From an uncultured Rhodoferax sp. (GTDB taxonomy: Bacteria > Pseudomonadota > Gammaproteobacteria > Burkholderiales > Burkholderiaceae_C), in NCBI RefSeq assembly GCF_946221635.1, contig NZ_CAMIHB010000020.1, positions 8,243-72,242 of the forward strand: a stretch of 64,000 nucleotides of DNA. The letters run 5' to 3'. The notes under the pieces were generated by a model. It searched no databases. It had not been told where the DNA came from and saw only the letters and a program-made list of their open reading frames with translations. Of this stretch, positions 16,613 to 24,791 are shown piece after piece (the first letter of the stretch is position 1; each line of letters opens with the position of its first letter). The position numbers and the translations under genes were made by a program.

Positions 16613-17392
16613 ATGGACCACCTTCTGCGTCTTGTTGTTGGCATCGTCATGTGCTGCGTGGTGCAAACGGCATGGGCCTGCCCACTCCTCGTGGTCTATA
16701 GCGACCAGGCCTCCCCGCCCTACTACCTGGGCGACGGCGAGACCATTCCCCCCAACCCCGGCATCGCCGTTGAACTGGTGAACCAGGCCGCCGCCAAGAT
16801 GGGTTGCAAGGTCGAGTGGAAACGCCTGCCCGGCCGCCGTGCCCTGCGCGAGCTGGAAAGCGGCACCGCCCAGGCCATGCTCCTGCTCTCTTACACCCCC
16901 GAGCGCGCGGCCTACGCCGCCTACCCCATGCAGGGCGACGCACCCGACCCCAGCTACAGCCTGGCCACGTTGAGCTACAGCGTTTATGTCAAAGCCGGCT
17001 CCAGCTTCAAGTGGGACAACAAGCAGTTCACCCCCGCGCAGGGCCTGGTGGGCGTGAACTCGGGCTACTCGGTGGCGGACGAGGTGCGCAAACTCGGCTC
17101 CACGGTAGAAGAAGCCCCCAGCACCGCCAACAACCTGCAAAAGCTGCTCATGGGCCGCATCAGCGCCTATGTGGGGCAAGACCTGCAGGTCGATCTGGCC
17201 ATCGAGGACAAGCGCATCACCGGTGTGCAAAAAATGCCCATGCCGTTCTCGTCCAAGGACTACTACCTGCCCTTTTCCAAACAGTTCTTCGACAAATCAC
17301 CCGCCAGCGTCCACCAGCTCTGGAAGTACCTGGCCGAGGCGCGCAAGACCCACGGCAAGGCGCTGGTCAAGAAGTACCTGGACCTGTACTAG
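16613..17392 (+). CDS. Orphan periplasmic amino-acid-type binding protein (SBP_bac_3 family)
   Basis: A 259-residue exported protein with signal peptide MDHLLRLVVGIVMCCVVQTAWA. The Venus-flytrap body runs from LLVVYSDQASPPYYLGDG to AYVGQDLQVDLAIED. PGIAVELVNQAAAKMGCKVEWKRLPGRRALRELESGTAQAMLLLSYTPERAAY matches the solute-binding family 3 core. No permease or ATPase is adjacent, so it may be a stand-alone sensor or scavenging protein. The ligand is unknown. Confidence 0.8.
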   Translation: MDHLLRLVVGIVMCCVVQTAWACPLLVVYSDQASPPYYLGDGETIPPNPGIAVELVNQAAAKMGCKVEWKRLPGRRALRELESGTAQAMLLLSYTPERAAYAAYPMQGDAPDPSYSLATLSYSVYVKAGSSFKWDNKQFTPAQGLVGVNSGYSVADEVRKLGSTVEEAPSTANNLQKLLMGRISAYVGQDLQVDLAIEDKRITGVQKMPMPFSSKDYYLPFSKQFFDKSPASVHQLWKYLAEARKTHGKALVKKYLDLY

Positions 17393-17467
17393 CGCGTCGC
17401 CCGCCCGGGGCCATTCCAAATCGATAAGAATCGACCCCCAGGCCCATTTCAACCCGGGGTATTTGCC

Positions 17468-17935
17468 ATGAACCAACTTCTTGCTTCCGTGCTGCTGAGC
17501 AGCCTTGCACTGGCCGCCAGCGCCGAAACCGTGGGCAGCGTCAGCACCACCTTCAAACTCCTCAGCCCCAACGACAAGGTGGTCGTCGACGTGTTTGACG
17601 ACCCGGCCGTAGAGGGCGTGGCCTGCTACCTGTCGCACGCCAAGACCGGCGGCTATGCCGGCGCGCTGGGCCTGGCCGAAGACACGTCCGACGCATCCGT
17701 GGCCTGCCGCCAGGTCGGCCCCATCAGCTTCAAGGAGAAGATCGACAAGCAGGACGAAGTGTTCAACTCCCGCGCCTCCTTCCTCTTCAAGCATGTGCGC
17801 GTGGTGCGCATGGTGGACGTGAAACGCAACACCCTGGTCTACCTGTCGTACTCCGACAAGATCATCGACGGCAGCCCCAAAAACAGCGTCACCGCCGTGC
17901 CCGTGCCGGCCGAGTTGCCCATTCCGGTGAAGTAA
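17468..17935 (+). CDS. creA: CreA-family periplasmic protein
   Basis: A 155-residue protein with signal peptide MNQLLASVLLSSLALAASA, followed by the CreA core: VGSVSTTFKLLSPNDKVVVDVFDDPAVEGVACYLSHAKTGG, DTSDASVACRQVGPI and NTLVYLSYSDKIIDGSPKNSVTAVP. The length matches E. coli CreA (about 157). The function of CreA is not known, and no creBCD genes are adjacent. It stands alone behind a 75-nt gap. Confidence 0.88.
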   Translation: MNQLLASVLLSSLALAASAETVGSVSTTFKLLSPNDKVVVDVFDDPAVEGVACYLSHAKTGGYAGALGLAEDTSDASVACRQVGPISFKEKIDKQDEVFNSRASFLFKHVRVVRMVDVKRNTLVYLSYSDKIIDGSPKNSVTAVPVPAELPIPVK

Positions 17936-17967
17936 CAGCCATCAGTATCTATTCGTAATGTGCATTA

Positions 17968-18020
17968 AATGATTGATTTATAAAGGATTTTATAAAAATA
18001 AATCTATTCATATAATCATT
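17968..18020. promoter_or_regulatory. Nested inverted repeats in the AT-rich promoter of the YjjJ-like gene
   Basis: AATGATT (17968) pairs with AATCATT (18014-18020). Inside them GATTTAT (17975-17981) pairs with ATAAATC (17998-18004). The region is almost entirely A/T. The gene's own winged-helix domain suggests autoregulation here. Confidence 0.5.
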
Positions 18021-18021
18021 C

Positions 18022-19392
18022 ATGCCCGCCGCCCCAGACCTCTCCGCCAGCATCTTGCAAGCCCTGCGCCGGCAGGGCGGCGCGCTCAGCAGTGCCGAGC
18101 TGCAAACGGCATTGCGCGTGAGCCAGCCCACCGTGTCGCGCGCGTTGGCCCCGCTCATCCAGGCGGGCGAGGTGCAAAAGGTGGGCGCCGCCCGCAAGCA
18201 GCGTTATGTGCTGCCGCGCACCGTGCGCGACGTGGGCCGCAGCGTGCCCATCATGCGCATCAACGCACAAGGCCAGCCCAGCCCGTTCGGCCGCATGGTG
18301 CCCCTGGCCAGCGGCGCCGTGTGGGTGGACGAAGAAGACGGCCTCTCCAAACGTTTTGATGGCCTGCCCTGGTTTCTGGACGACATGCGCCCCCAGGGCT
18401 TCATGGGCCGCACCTTTGCCCACACCCACCCCGAGCTGCAGTTGGGCAACGACCCCCGCTTCTGGAGCGATGACGACGTGCTGCGCGCCCTGGCCCTGTG
18501 TGGCGACGACCTGCCCGGCAACCTGGTGGTGGGTGAGGCCGCGTTTGCCCGCTTTCACACCCTGCCCCAGCGCGCCAGCCGCGCAGCATCGCCTGCCGAC
18601 TACCCGGCCCTGGCCGACGCGGCCATGCAAGGCACCATGGGCGGCTCGTCCGCCGGGGGCGAGCAGCCCAAGTTCTGCACGATAGTGGCCGGCAGCGCAG
18701 CGGGAGACACATCCGGCGACGCCGCCCGCCATGTGCTGGTCAAGTTCTCCCCCGCAGGCAACGCCCCCACCGACCAACGCACCCGCGACCTGCTGGTCTG
18801 CGAACACCTGGCCTTGCAAACGCTGGCCAGCGCAGGCATTGCCGCCGCCGCCAGCTGCATCCACACCGGCGCGGGCCGCGTGTTTCTGGAGGTGGAGCGG
18901 TTTGACCGCACCCCCATCAATGCCGCCAACCCGCAGGGCCTGGGGCGCATCGGCATGGTGTCGCTCATGGTGTACGACGCCGAATACGTAGGTGCCATGG
19001 ACAACTGGGCCGCCACCGCCAACCGCATGCAAGAGCGCGGGCTGCTGCGCCCGGCCGATGCGCGCACCCTGCGCCTGCTGGAGGCCTTTGGCGAGCTGAT
19101 TGCCAACACCGACCGGCACTACGGCAACATCTCCCTGCTGTTGGACGATGACGACTGGGCCTTGGCCCCCGCCTATGACATGCTGCCCATGCTCTACGCC
19201 CCCGTGGGCGGCGAGCTGGTGCCGCGCAACTTTGCCGACCGCCCCCTGCAGCCCACCGCCGCCACCCTGCCCGAATGGCCGCAGGCCCTGGCCCTGGCCC
19301 GCAGCTTCTGGGCGGCGGCAGCGGCAGATGTGCGTATCTCCGCAGGCTTTAGGCAGATTGCGGTGGAGAATTTAAGCCATATCAGCCGCTAG
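18022..19392 (+). CDS. yjjJ: HipA-family kinase with fused N-terminal winged helix (YjjJ type)
   Basis: A 456-residue protein. Residues 1-65 are a winged helix (SSAELQTALRVSQPTVSRALAPLIQAGEVQKVG). The rest is a HipA-like kinase with glycine loop GGSSAGGEQPKF, lysine strand HVLVKF, catalytic loop NTDRHYGNISLLL and metal-binding LAPAYDMLPM. The length and order match YjjJ of E. coli (about 443), a HipA homologue with no separate antitoxin. Regulation and toxicity may be combined in one chain. The fused domain probably binds the nested palindromes directly upstream. Confidence 0.88.
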   Translation: MPAAPDLSASILQALRRQGGALSSAELQTALRVSQPTVSRALAPLIQAGEVQKVGAARKQRYVLPRTVRDVGRSVPIMRINAQGQPSPFGRMVPLASGAVWVDEEDGLSKRFDGLPWFLDDMRPQGFMGRTFAHTHPELQLGNDPRFWSDDDVLRALALCGDDLPGNLVVGEAAFARFHTLPQRASRAASPADYPALADAAMQGTMGGSSAGGEQPKFCTIVAGSAAGDTSGDAARHVLVKFSPAGNAPTDQRTRDLLVCEHLALQTLASAGIAAAASCIHTGAGRVFLEVERFDRTPINAANPQGLGRIGMVSLMVYDAEYVGAMDNWAATANRMQERGLLRPADARTLRLLEAFGELIANTDRHYGNISLLLDDDDWALAPAYDMLPMLYAPVGGELVPRNFADRPLQPTAATLPEWPQALALARSFWAAAAADVRISAGFRQIAVENLSHISR

Positions 19393-19436
19393 CCCCCGTG
19401 AAATATGCGCAAGCAGCTATCAAATCATGAGCAAAC
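19391..19436 (+). repeat. Dispersed repeat copy C, overlapping the next gene's start
   Basis: AGCCCCCGTGAAATATGCGC is followed by AAGCAGCTATCAAATCATGAGCAAA. It begins at the stop of the YjjJ-like gene and supplies ATG 19427 of the next gene. Confidence 0.85.
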
Positions 19437-19993
19437 CAAGGCACCACAGCTTTGAAACCCCCGAGCAGCTGCACGCCTGGCTGCGGGCCCACCACGCCAG
19501 CGAGGCCGAGCTGTGGGTGCGCATCTTCAAAAAAGGCACCGGCCAAGCCACGGTGACGTGGGACGACTGCGTCATTGCCGCCCTCACCTGGGGCTGGATC
19601 GATGGCATTCGCAAATCGCTGGACGAGGCATCCTTCCTGCAACGCATGACGCCGCGCCGCGCGCGCTCCGGCTGGTCGCAAAAGAACGTGCAGCACGCCG
19701 AGCGGCTGATTGCCGAGGGGCTGATGCAAGCCCCCGGCCTGGCCCAGGTAGAGGCCGCCCGCGCCGACGGCCGCTGGGACAGCGCCTACGCCGGTAGCGC
19801 AGATATGGTGATCCCCGAAGACTTTTTGGCGGCGCTGCAGCAAGACCCCGCTGCATTGGCCTTCTACGCCACCCTCAAGCGGCAGCAGCTGTTCACCATC
19901 TACTACCGCCTCACCAGCGCCAAGCGGGCGGAAACGCGGGAGAGGCGGATGGCGGAAATACTGGCGAAGCTGGGGCGGGGCGAGAGTTTCTGA
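19427..19993 (+). CDS. YdeI/OmpD-associated family protein
   Basis: A 188-residue soluble protein of the YdeI/OmpD-associated superfamily. Recognisable blocks are FETPEQLHAWLRAHHASEAELWVRIFKKG, WDDCVIAALTWGWIDGIRKSLDE and QRMTPRRARSGWSQKNVQHAERLI, then a basic C-terminus with TSAKRAETRERR. Members have been linked to peptide or bacteriocin resistance, but no reaction is known. The start codon lies within the repeat at 19391-19436, and there is no purine-rich ribosome binding site. Confidence 0.8.
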   Translation: MSKPRHHSFETPEQLHAWLRAHHASEAELWVRIFKKGTGQATVTWDDCVIAALTWGWIDGIRKSLDEASFLQRMTPRRARSGWSQKNVQHAERLIAEGLMQAPGLAQVEAARADGRWDSAYAGSADMVIPEDFLAALQQDPAALAFYATLKRQQLFTIYYRLTSAKRAETRERRMAEILAKLGRGESF

Positions 19994-20014
19994 CCGCGGG
20001 CAGGGCCACACGGC

Positions 20015-20632
20015 TCAGCCCGTAGTTGGCCCCTGCAACTCCGCAAACTTGGCCGCCATCGTGGGGTTGCCGCGGGTTAGCTTTTTGATCGTCAGGTCGT
20101 CGGCCTTGTCGTTGGCCAGGCGCAGGTTGTTGGCGGACTTGTGCAGCGCTTCCTTGGTTTTCTCCAGGTCCTTGATGGCTTCGTCGATGCGCTTCACGGC
20201 TTCTTCAAAGCCCTCAGAGGCTAGGCGCCAGTTGCGGCCAAACGCGGTTTTGAATTCGTCCAGCTGCGTCTCGAATTTGGTGATGTCCAGGTTCTGCGAG
20301 CGCACCAGCGCCAGCTCGGATTTGTATTTCAGCGAATTCAACGCAGCATTGCGCAGCAGCGTGATCAGCGGCACAAAGAACTGCGGCCGCACCACATACA
20401 TCTTGGGGTAGCGGTGCGACACATCCACGATGCCGCTGTTGTACAGCTCGCTCTCCGGCTCCAGCAGGGACACCAGCACCGCGTATTCGCACGCCTTCTC
20501 GGTGCGGTCCTTGTCCAGCTCAAGGATCTCACCAATGAGTACAACAAGCTCGGCGTGGTGGTTAGCTACGACTTGGCACAAACCAGAGGGTGACTGCATA
20601 TTTCGCCGCTCGCCACAAATTGCGGGCGACAT
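20015..20632 (-). pseudogene. C-terminal remnant of a DUF2130 protein at the defence-island border
   Basis: The final roughly 170 residues (DKDRTEKACEYAVLVSLLE, VSHRYPKMYVVRPQFFVPLITLL, LRLANDKADDLTIKKLTRGNPTMAAKF) are an unmistakable C-terminal half of DUF2130, whose members have about 400-450 residues. The N-terminal half is missing. Upstream of about 20540 the frame stays open but the sequence no longer resembles the family. This is a 5' truncation at the point where base composition changes, so it probably marks the left edge of an insertion or deletion. Whether a short protein is still made is unknown. Confidence 0.75.
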
Positions 20633-20703
20633 GAGCGCGGATCACCCACAGCAATGATCATCCTGTTGCTGTAGACTGGCTCAACAAAAAGGGAGGTTTC
20701 ACA

Positions 20704-21117
20704 ATGGCTGATCCACGCGCATTCATTAGCTTCGACTTCGACAATAACAGCACGGAGAAAACACTCTTCGCTGGTCAGGCGAAGAACTCACGGACCCCGT
20801 TCGACATTCAGGACTGGTCTTCCAAGTCGAGCCTTCCGCAGGCCGAATGGGAAGCTCTGATTAAGAACAAGATCAACAAGTGCAATATGCTGATCGTTTT
20901 GGTCGGCAAGAAGATGGCGACGGCCACAGGTGTGCCCAAAGAGATCAAGATGGCCAAAGACCAAAATGTTCCGGTGTTTGGTGTGTATGTTGGCGGCGCA
21001 GATTCCTCAAGCACGCTCCCCGACGGCCTGCAACGCAATCGCACAATTGCTTGGAACTGGGAGGAGATCGCCTCAGCGATCGATCAGGTCATGGGCGAAG
21101 GCAAGAACAAGCCTTAA
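20704..21117 (+). CDS. TIR-like (MTH538/ThsB-type) domain protein, candidate phage sensor and signal producer
   Basis: A 137-residue protein that is all TIR-like domain: first strand RAFISFDFDNN, middle strand CNMLIVLVGKKMA, then VPKEIKMAKDQNVPVFGVYVGG. Glu80 in VPKEIKMAK aligns with the catalytic glutamate of TIR NADases. In Thoeris, ThsB-type proteins make an ADP-ribose-derived messenger on phage infection. GGGAGG lies upstream, and the caspase-like gene follows after 8 nt. The base composition is visibly lower in GC than the chromosome. Promoter elements could not be placed with confidence. Confidence 0.85.
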   Translation: MADPRAFISFDFDNNSTEKTLFAGQAKNSRTPFDIQDWSSKSSLPQAEWEALIKNKINKCNMLIVLVGKKMATATGVPKEIKMAKDQNVPVFGVYVGGADSSSTLPDGLQRNRTIAWNWEEIASAIDQVMGEGKNKP

Positions 21118-21125
21118 GGTAGACC

Positions 21126-22073
21126 ATGCGCAAAGCACTTGTCGTTGGCATAAATGATTACCCGAACTCGCCGCTTACAGGTTGTGTAAATGATGCGTTA
21201 TCGATTGCGGCCTTGCTTGAGGTTGATGGAGACGGGTCGCCCAATTGCAGTGTTCGCCTTATAACGAGTCCAAGCACACCTATCACGAGGGCTGTGCTGC
21301 GAGAGGCAATTGATAACCTCTTCTCTGGCGATCCAGACATGGCTGTCCTGTTCTTCGCAGGTCACGGATACATCAAAAGTACGGGGGGGTACTTGGTGAC
21401 TGTGGATGCAAAGAAGTATGACGAAGGTGTCTCAATGGACGAGGTGCTAGTGCTCGCAAACCAATCTCGGGCAAAGAACAAGGTTGTCATCCTTGATTGC
21501 TGCCACTCTGGTGCGATGGCCGCCCCGGCCCTATCTGGAAGTTCCACGGCACAACTCTCCGAAGGACTTTCCGTACTGACTGCCAGTCGGGACAATGAGT
21601 CCTCTCTCGAAGTCAATGGTTCAGGAGTCTTTACTTCATTGATTTCTGACGCCCTCCGCGGTGGAGCGGCAGACTTGCGTGGAAACATAACGCCAGGCTC
21701 TTTATACGCTTACGTTGATGAGGCACTTGGCGCTTGGGATCAGCGTCCAATTTTTCGGACCAACGTCACTAGTTTTGCAAAGTTACGAAAAATTCCACCC
21801 AAGGTTCCATTTGAAGTCTTGCGAAAAATTACGCAGTACTTCGCCATACCAGATGCCGAGCACAAACTCGATCCGTCATACGAGGATACAGATCCAAGCG
21901 CCAACTTAGCCAAGGTTAAGATTTTTAAGGACTTGCAGAAGCTCCAAAGTGTTGGCCTCGTAGTACCAGTTGATGCAGAGTTCATGTACTTTGCTGCCAT
22001 CAATTCAACTTCATGCCGCTTGACCGCGCTGGGATACCAGTACTGGCGGCTCGTGAACGAAAAGAAGCTTTAG
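21126..22073 (+). CDS. Caspase-like (peptidase C14) protease, candidate type IV Thoeris effector
   Basis: A 315-residue protein with an N-terminal caspase fold (MRKALVVGINDYPNSPLTGCVNDA). The catalytic dyad is His80 (FFAGHGY) and Cys126 (VILDCCHSG), and further caspase landmarks are GLSVLTASRDNESS and SGVFTSLISDAL. The last 90 or so residues form a separate C-terminal domain with no motif I recognise, ending TALGYQYWRLV. Caspase-like effectors paired with TIR proteins have been described as type IV Thoeris, where a TIR-made cyclic ADP-ribose isomer activates proteolysis. The C-terminal domain is the natural candidate for messenger binding (inference). Confidence 0.88.
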   Translation: MRKALVVGINDYPNSPLTGCVNDALSIAALLEVDGDGSPNCSVRLITSPSTPITRAVLREAIDNLFSGDPDMAVLFFAGHGYIKSTGGYLVTVDAKKYDEGVSMDEVLVLANQSRAKNKVVILDCCHSGAMAAPALSGSSTAQLSEGLSVLTASRDNESSLEVNGSGVFTSLISDALRGGAADLRGNITPGSLYAYVDEALGAWDQRPIFRTNVTSFAKLRKIPPKVPFEVLRKITQYFAIPDAEHKLDPSYEDTDPSANLAKVKIFKDLQKLQSVGLVVPVDAEFMYFAAINSTSCRLTALGYQYWRLVNEKKL

Positions 22074-22086
22074 GCTCGGAGATGAG

Positions 22087-22887
22087 ATGTACCGCGGATT
22101 TGATATATCGCTTAGTGACGCCTGGTTTGATCAGAGGCAACAGGCGCGCGCAGCCGGGGAAGAAGTCTTTGAGGCGAACAAGAAGATTGCAAGGCAATCG
22201 CTCAATTCATTGAGAGATTCATCGGGCGACCTGATGGCAGGCGAGATCATGGCGGAATGGTTCCCGGACGTGAAACCACACGTCTTTATTTCGCATTCCC
22301 ACCAGGATAGCGCTCACGCTATCACGATGGCCGGCTGGCTTAAACGTCAATTCGGCCTAATTGCATTTGTCGACTCCTGCGCTTGGGGTTATGCAGATGA
22401 GTTGCTTGCAGATATCGACAAGAAGTATTGTTACCAAGCAGAAAAGGGAACCTATGACTACCAGATGAGGAACAAATCTACAGCTCACGTTCACATCATG
22501 CTTAATAGCGCGCTGATGCGACTTGTGAATTCGTCGGAATGCCTGTTTTTCATCAATACCCCAAATTCCATATCGACTCAAACGTACATCAAGTCAGAAC
22601 AAACTACGGCTTCGCCGTGGTTGTTCTCTGAGCTGACTATCAGCAAGTTAATTCAAAGACGCGTTCCGAGTGAGCATCGAGGCGGAAAGCTAATTCTCAA
22701 ATCAGCGAGGACACTTGACGCAGCCATGGAGTCCCTTGGTGTTCAGTACCCTGCCGATACGCGACACCTGACGCGACTGGGCGCCACCGATTTGGCTGAT
22801 TGGGACAAAAAGGTTCCTCAGGTTCCTGTCGATCCAGCCACCGCGCTTGATGCTCTATACGACCTCACACCTCTGAAAAGTCACTAA
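22087..22887 (+). CDS. Second TIR-domain protein of the caspase operon
   Basis: A 266-residue protein. An N-terminal helical segment of about 60 residues is followed by a TIR domain: PHVFISHSHQDSAHAITMAGWLKRQFG, SSECLFFINTPNS, and SPWLFSELTISKL with Glu182 as the likely NADase glutamate. A C-terminal tail of about 70 residues contains SLGVQYPADTRHLTRLG. It lies 13 nt downstream of the caspase gene with GGAG near the start, so it is in the same transcript. It differs from the first TIR protein in size and sequence, suggesting a second sensor feeding one effector. Confidence 0.82.
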   Translation: MYRGFDISLSDAWFDQRQQARAAGEEVFEANKKIARQSLNSLRDSSGDLMAGEIMAEWFPDVKPHVFISHSHQDSAHAITMAGWLKRQFGLIAFVDSCAWGYADELLADIDKKYCYQAEKGTYDYQMRNKSTAHVHIMLNSALMRLVNSSECLFFINTPNSISTQTYIKSEQTTASPWLFSELTISKLIQRRVPSEHRGGKLILKSARTLDAAMESLGVQYPADTRHLTRLGATDLADWDKKVPQVPVDPATALDALYDLTPLKSH

Positions 22888-22976
22888 GGGTGTCTCAAAA
22901 TCAGCTTCACTCATGACCTGTGGTTGTCTCCAGTTAGTGAACATGATTGAGCCTGGGCATTAGAAAATCCCGGCAG

Positions 22977-23489
22977 CTACTGTAGCCACATGGACAAGGC
23001 CAGCAGCAGGTACAGAAGACCAAACGTAACTGGTACCCAGTTTTCGACATGCGTCAGGGGCAAATACAGGTTCTCGTCTTTGCCTTCACCAAGGGCAACC
23101 CATTCGGCTGCATAGGGCGCCAAAGGCAACATATCCTCGATCTCGTGCACGACTTTGAACTTGCCTGAGTTCAGTTGCCTGTACGACTTCACAATGCGCC
23201 ACCAGACATAACACAGCATCCATACCGCAAGGAAAGGAAGGTAGCCCATGGCGCTACGCGCAAGAATCCCCTCCTTCAGCAGCACAGTGAACGCCGTGAT
23301 TAACGCAGTGTGGACACCAATAAAAAAGGTGTTAGCGAGAGCGCGTCGGGCACTGATGCGGTCTGCCATTTCGACATAGAGCTTGTACTGTTCAAACAAG
23401 TGCTTTTCGTACTCACTGCCATACTTCACTTTGTCAGCCCCCATCAGGGAGTCTGCAAGGGTCTTGTTGCGAGTCATATCTAACCCCAT
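22977..23489 (-). CDS. Small multi-pass membrane protein paired with a TIR-like protein (RipA-like)
   Basis: A 170-residue protein. A soluble N-terminal helix (YEKHLFEQYKLYVEMADRISARR) leads into two hydrophobic helices (NTFFIGVHTALITAFTVLL and GYLPFLAVWMLCYVWWRIV). A cytosolic segment and a C-terminal hydrophobic helix (VPVTFGLLYLLLALSMWL) follow. The layout resembles proteins annotated as RipA-family octameric membrane proteins, recalled from memory. Start 23489 overlaps the TIR-like gene; MTRNK at 23477 is an alternative with GGGG upstream. It may be the membrane-acting partner of the TIR-like protein. Confidence 0.75.
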   Translation of the reverse strand: MGLDMTRNKTLADSLMGADKVKYGSEYEKHLFEQYKLYVEMADRISARRALANTFFIGVHTALITAFTVLLKEGILARSAMGYLPFLAVWMLCYVWWRIVKSYRQLNSGKFKVVHEIEDMLPLAPYAAEWVALGEGKDENLYLPLTHVENWVPVTFGLLYLLLALSMWLQ

Positions 23490-23893
23490 TTGCGGATTGC
23501 GGCAACGATGCTTTCGGTGTTCCAGCCAACGATTTCATCCGCTGCATCCTGCACAACCGACGACATGTTGGTTTGTGCCCATGGGCGAATGGCAATGATC
23601 GGTTTCGAATTCGAGAACTCGCTCTTGGCTATTTTGATTTCCTTGTTGATCCATTCACTGTACGTGGAGTACACGCCTGCCATGATGAGAACAACGCTGG
23701 CCGGCTTCATCTGGTTGTAGATCGCCTGATACAGCGCGGCACTGGTGGGCGCGTTATGAATCGGATCATCCTTTGGGACCGAGCAGTTGTTGAAGGAAAA
23801 GTAACCACGCGCATTCAACAGCTTTACGAGATTGTCGTAAGCATCGCTGTAGGTCCATGAGTGGCTAATGAAAAGGTTGTAAGTATTGGCCAA
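23480..23893 (-). CDS. ThsB-type TIR-like protein
   Basis: A 137-residue, single-domain TIR-like protein: NLFISHSWTYSDAYDNLVKLL, the SVPKDDPIHN loop, ASVVLIMAGVYSTYSEW, and Glu85 in INKEIKIAK, followed by KPIIAIRPW. The Ser/Glu arrangement matches NAD-processing TIRs. It starts with TTG at 23893, preceded by GGGAG at 6-nt spacing; no in-frame ATG is available. It overlaps the membrane protein gene by 10 nt, and the pair converges on the TIR-caspase-TIR operon. Confidence 0.82.
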   Translation of the reverse strand: MANTYNLFISHSWTYSDAYDNLVKLLNARGYFSFNNCSVPKDDPIHNAPTSAALYQAIYNQMKPASVVLIMAGVYSTYSEWINKEIKIAKSEFSNSKPIIAIRPWAQTNMSSVVQDAADEIVGWNTESIVAAIRKWG

Positions 23894-24239
23894 GATGTGC
23901 TCCCAGTAATGTTCATCGGTGACAGTTCTGCACGAGGGAAAGTTTGTGCTGGATCAGTCTGAGGTTGGTCTCGCCAACCCCGGAAAAAGAATAGCACCTG
24001 ACGGGATAGGCGCACAATAAAAACGTGTCCAGTTGACGAAAAGCGTAGAGGGGAGAAATTGGCGCTTACGTTGAAACGCTTTGAAATTTTTGCCGCTGTC
24101 GCGAACCGTCTTCTTCCAGTCTAAGCCTTGAAAACTGCCAAAGCTCACTCTGTCGATTTGATTGATCACTGAGCTGTCCTCCTTTAAGTTGCCATTCGTT
24201 TTTGGGTCGCTTTTGAATGCACACAGCACTACAGAATCG
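23894..24239. other. Intergenic stretch at the right side of the defence island
   Basis: About 350 nt with no gene I can support. One minus-strand frame (23954-24277, 107 codons) is open but resembles nothing and overlaps the UvrD remnant. Composition is AT-richer than the chromosome, like the island. It probably contains the promoter of the TIR-like/membrane pair near 23900-23960. Confidence 0.5.
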
Positions 24240-24719
24240 TTACTCCAGTAAACGTCCCCCAAACCCACCACCCCCACCCACCCCCATTACCAACCTCTGC
24301 GTCGCCCTCGTAGCCGCCACATAAAACACCCGCGCCGCCTCCTTCTCGTCCTCCCCCTCTGCTGGCATATGCCCCACGCCGGGTAGCGCCACCACGGGGA
24401 ACTCCAGGCCCTTGCTGACCTTCATGGTCATCACCTTGATCTTGTCGCTCGTGGGGTCAAAGTCGCCAGAGCCCAGGCGGTTCTCTACCGGCAGCTTGCG
24501 TTGCGCCAGGGTGCGGGCGCACAGGTCGCGCGTCTTGCGGTCTGCGCACAGTAAGGTCGTGTCGCCAAAGGCGTATTTATCTTGTTGGTCTTGACTTAGC
24601 CGCTCGGCCAGTCGGCGTTCGCCGGTTGTCATGCGCGAAACGCAGGAACCCAAAGCGGGAATAAGCGTGGCCATTCCGGGTTCACCCCCCTGAGTGAAGT
24701 TGTATCGTTGTGTAACCAT
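24240..24719 (-). pseudogene. C-terminal fragment of a UvrD/Rep-type helicase
   Basis: The last 140 or so residues of a superfamily 1 helicase are recognisable. These are motif V (IKVMTMKVSKGLEFPVV), then ARVFYVAATRATQRLVMGVGG (motif VI), ending naturally. Everything before TTGERRLAERL, that is the ATPase and most of the second domain, is absent. The first 14 codons (MVTQRYNFTQGGEP) look unrelated. It is truncated at its 5' end, like the DUF2130 remnant on the other side of the island. Confidence 0.75.
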
Positions 24720-24791
24720 GATGCCAATAAAGCCGGCGAGCGGCTAGTGGTGTCGGGGCTGGGTGTGGGCTTTTTGTTTAAAAAAGTGCCC

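Noticed and set aside
22888..22976. Possible small gene between the two convergent defence operons
   Set aside because: Only 89 nt with stops in the frames I followed. A TTCACT/AGTGAA pair hints at a weak hairpin but without a T-run.
23954..24277. 107-codon minus-strand frame between the island and the UvrD remnant
   Set aside because: No similarity to anything I know, no ribosome site, and it overlaps the helicase remnant in another frame.
20015..24719. Prophage or integrative element
   Set aside because: No integrase, transposase, structural phage gene, tRNA target or terminal repeats were seen. The genes fit a defence island and not a mobile genome.
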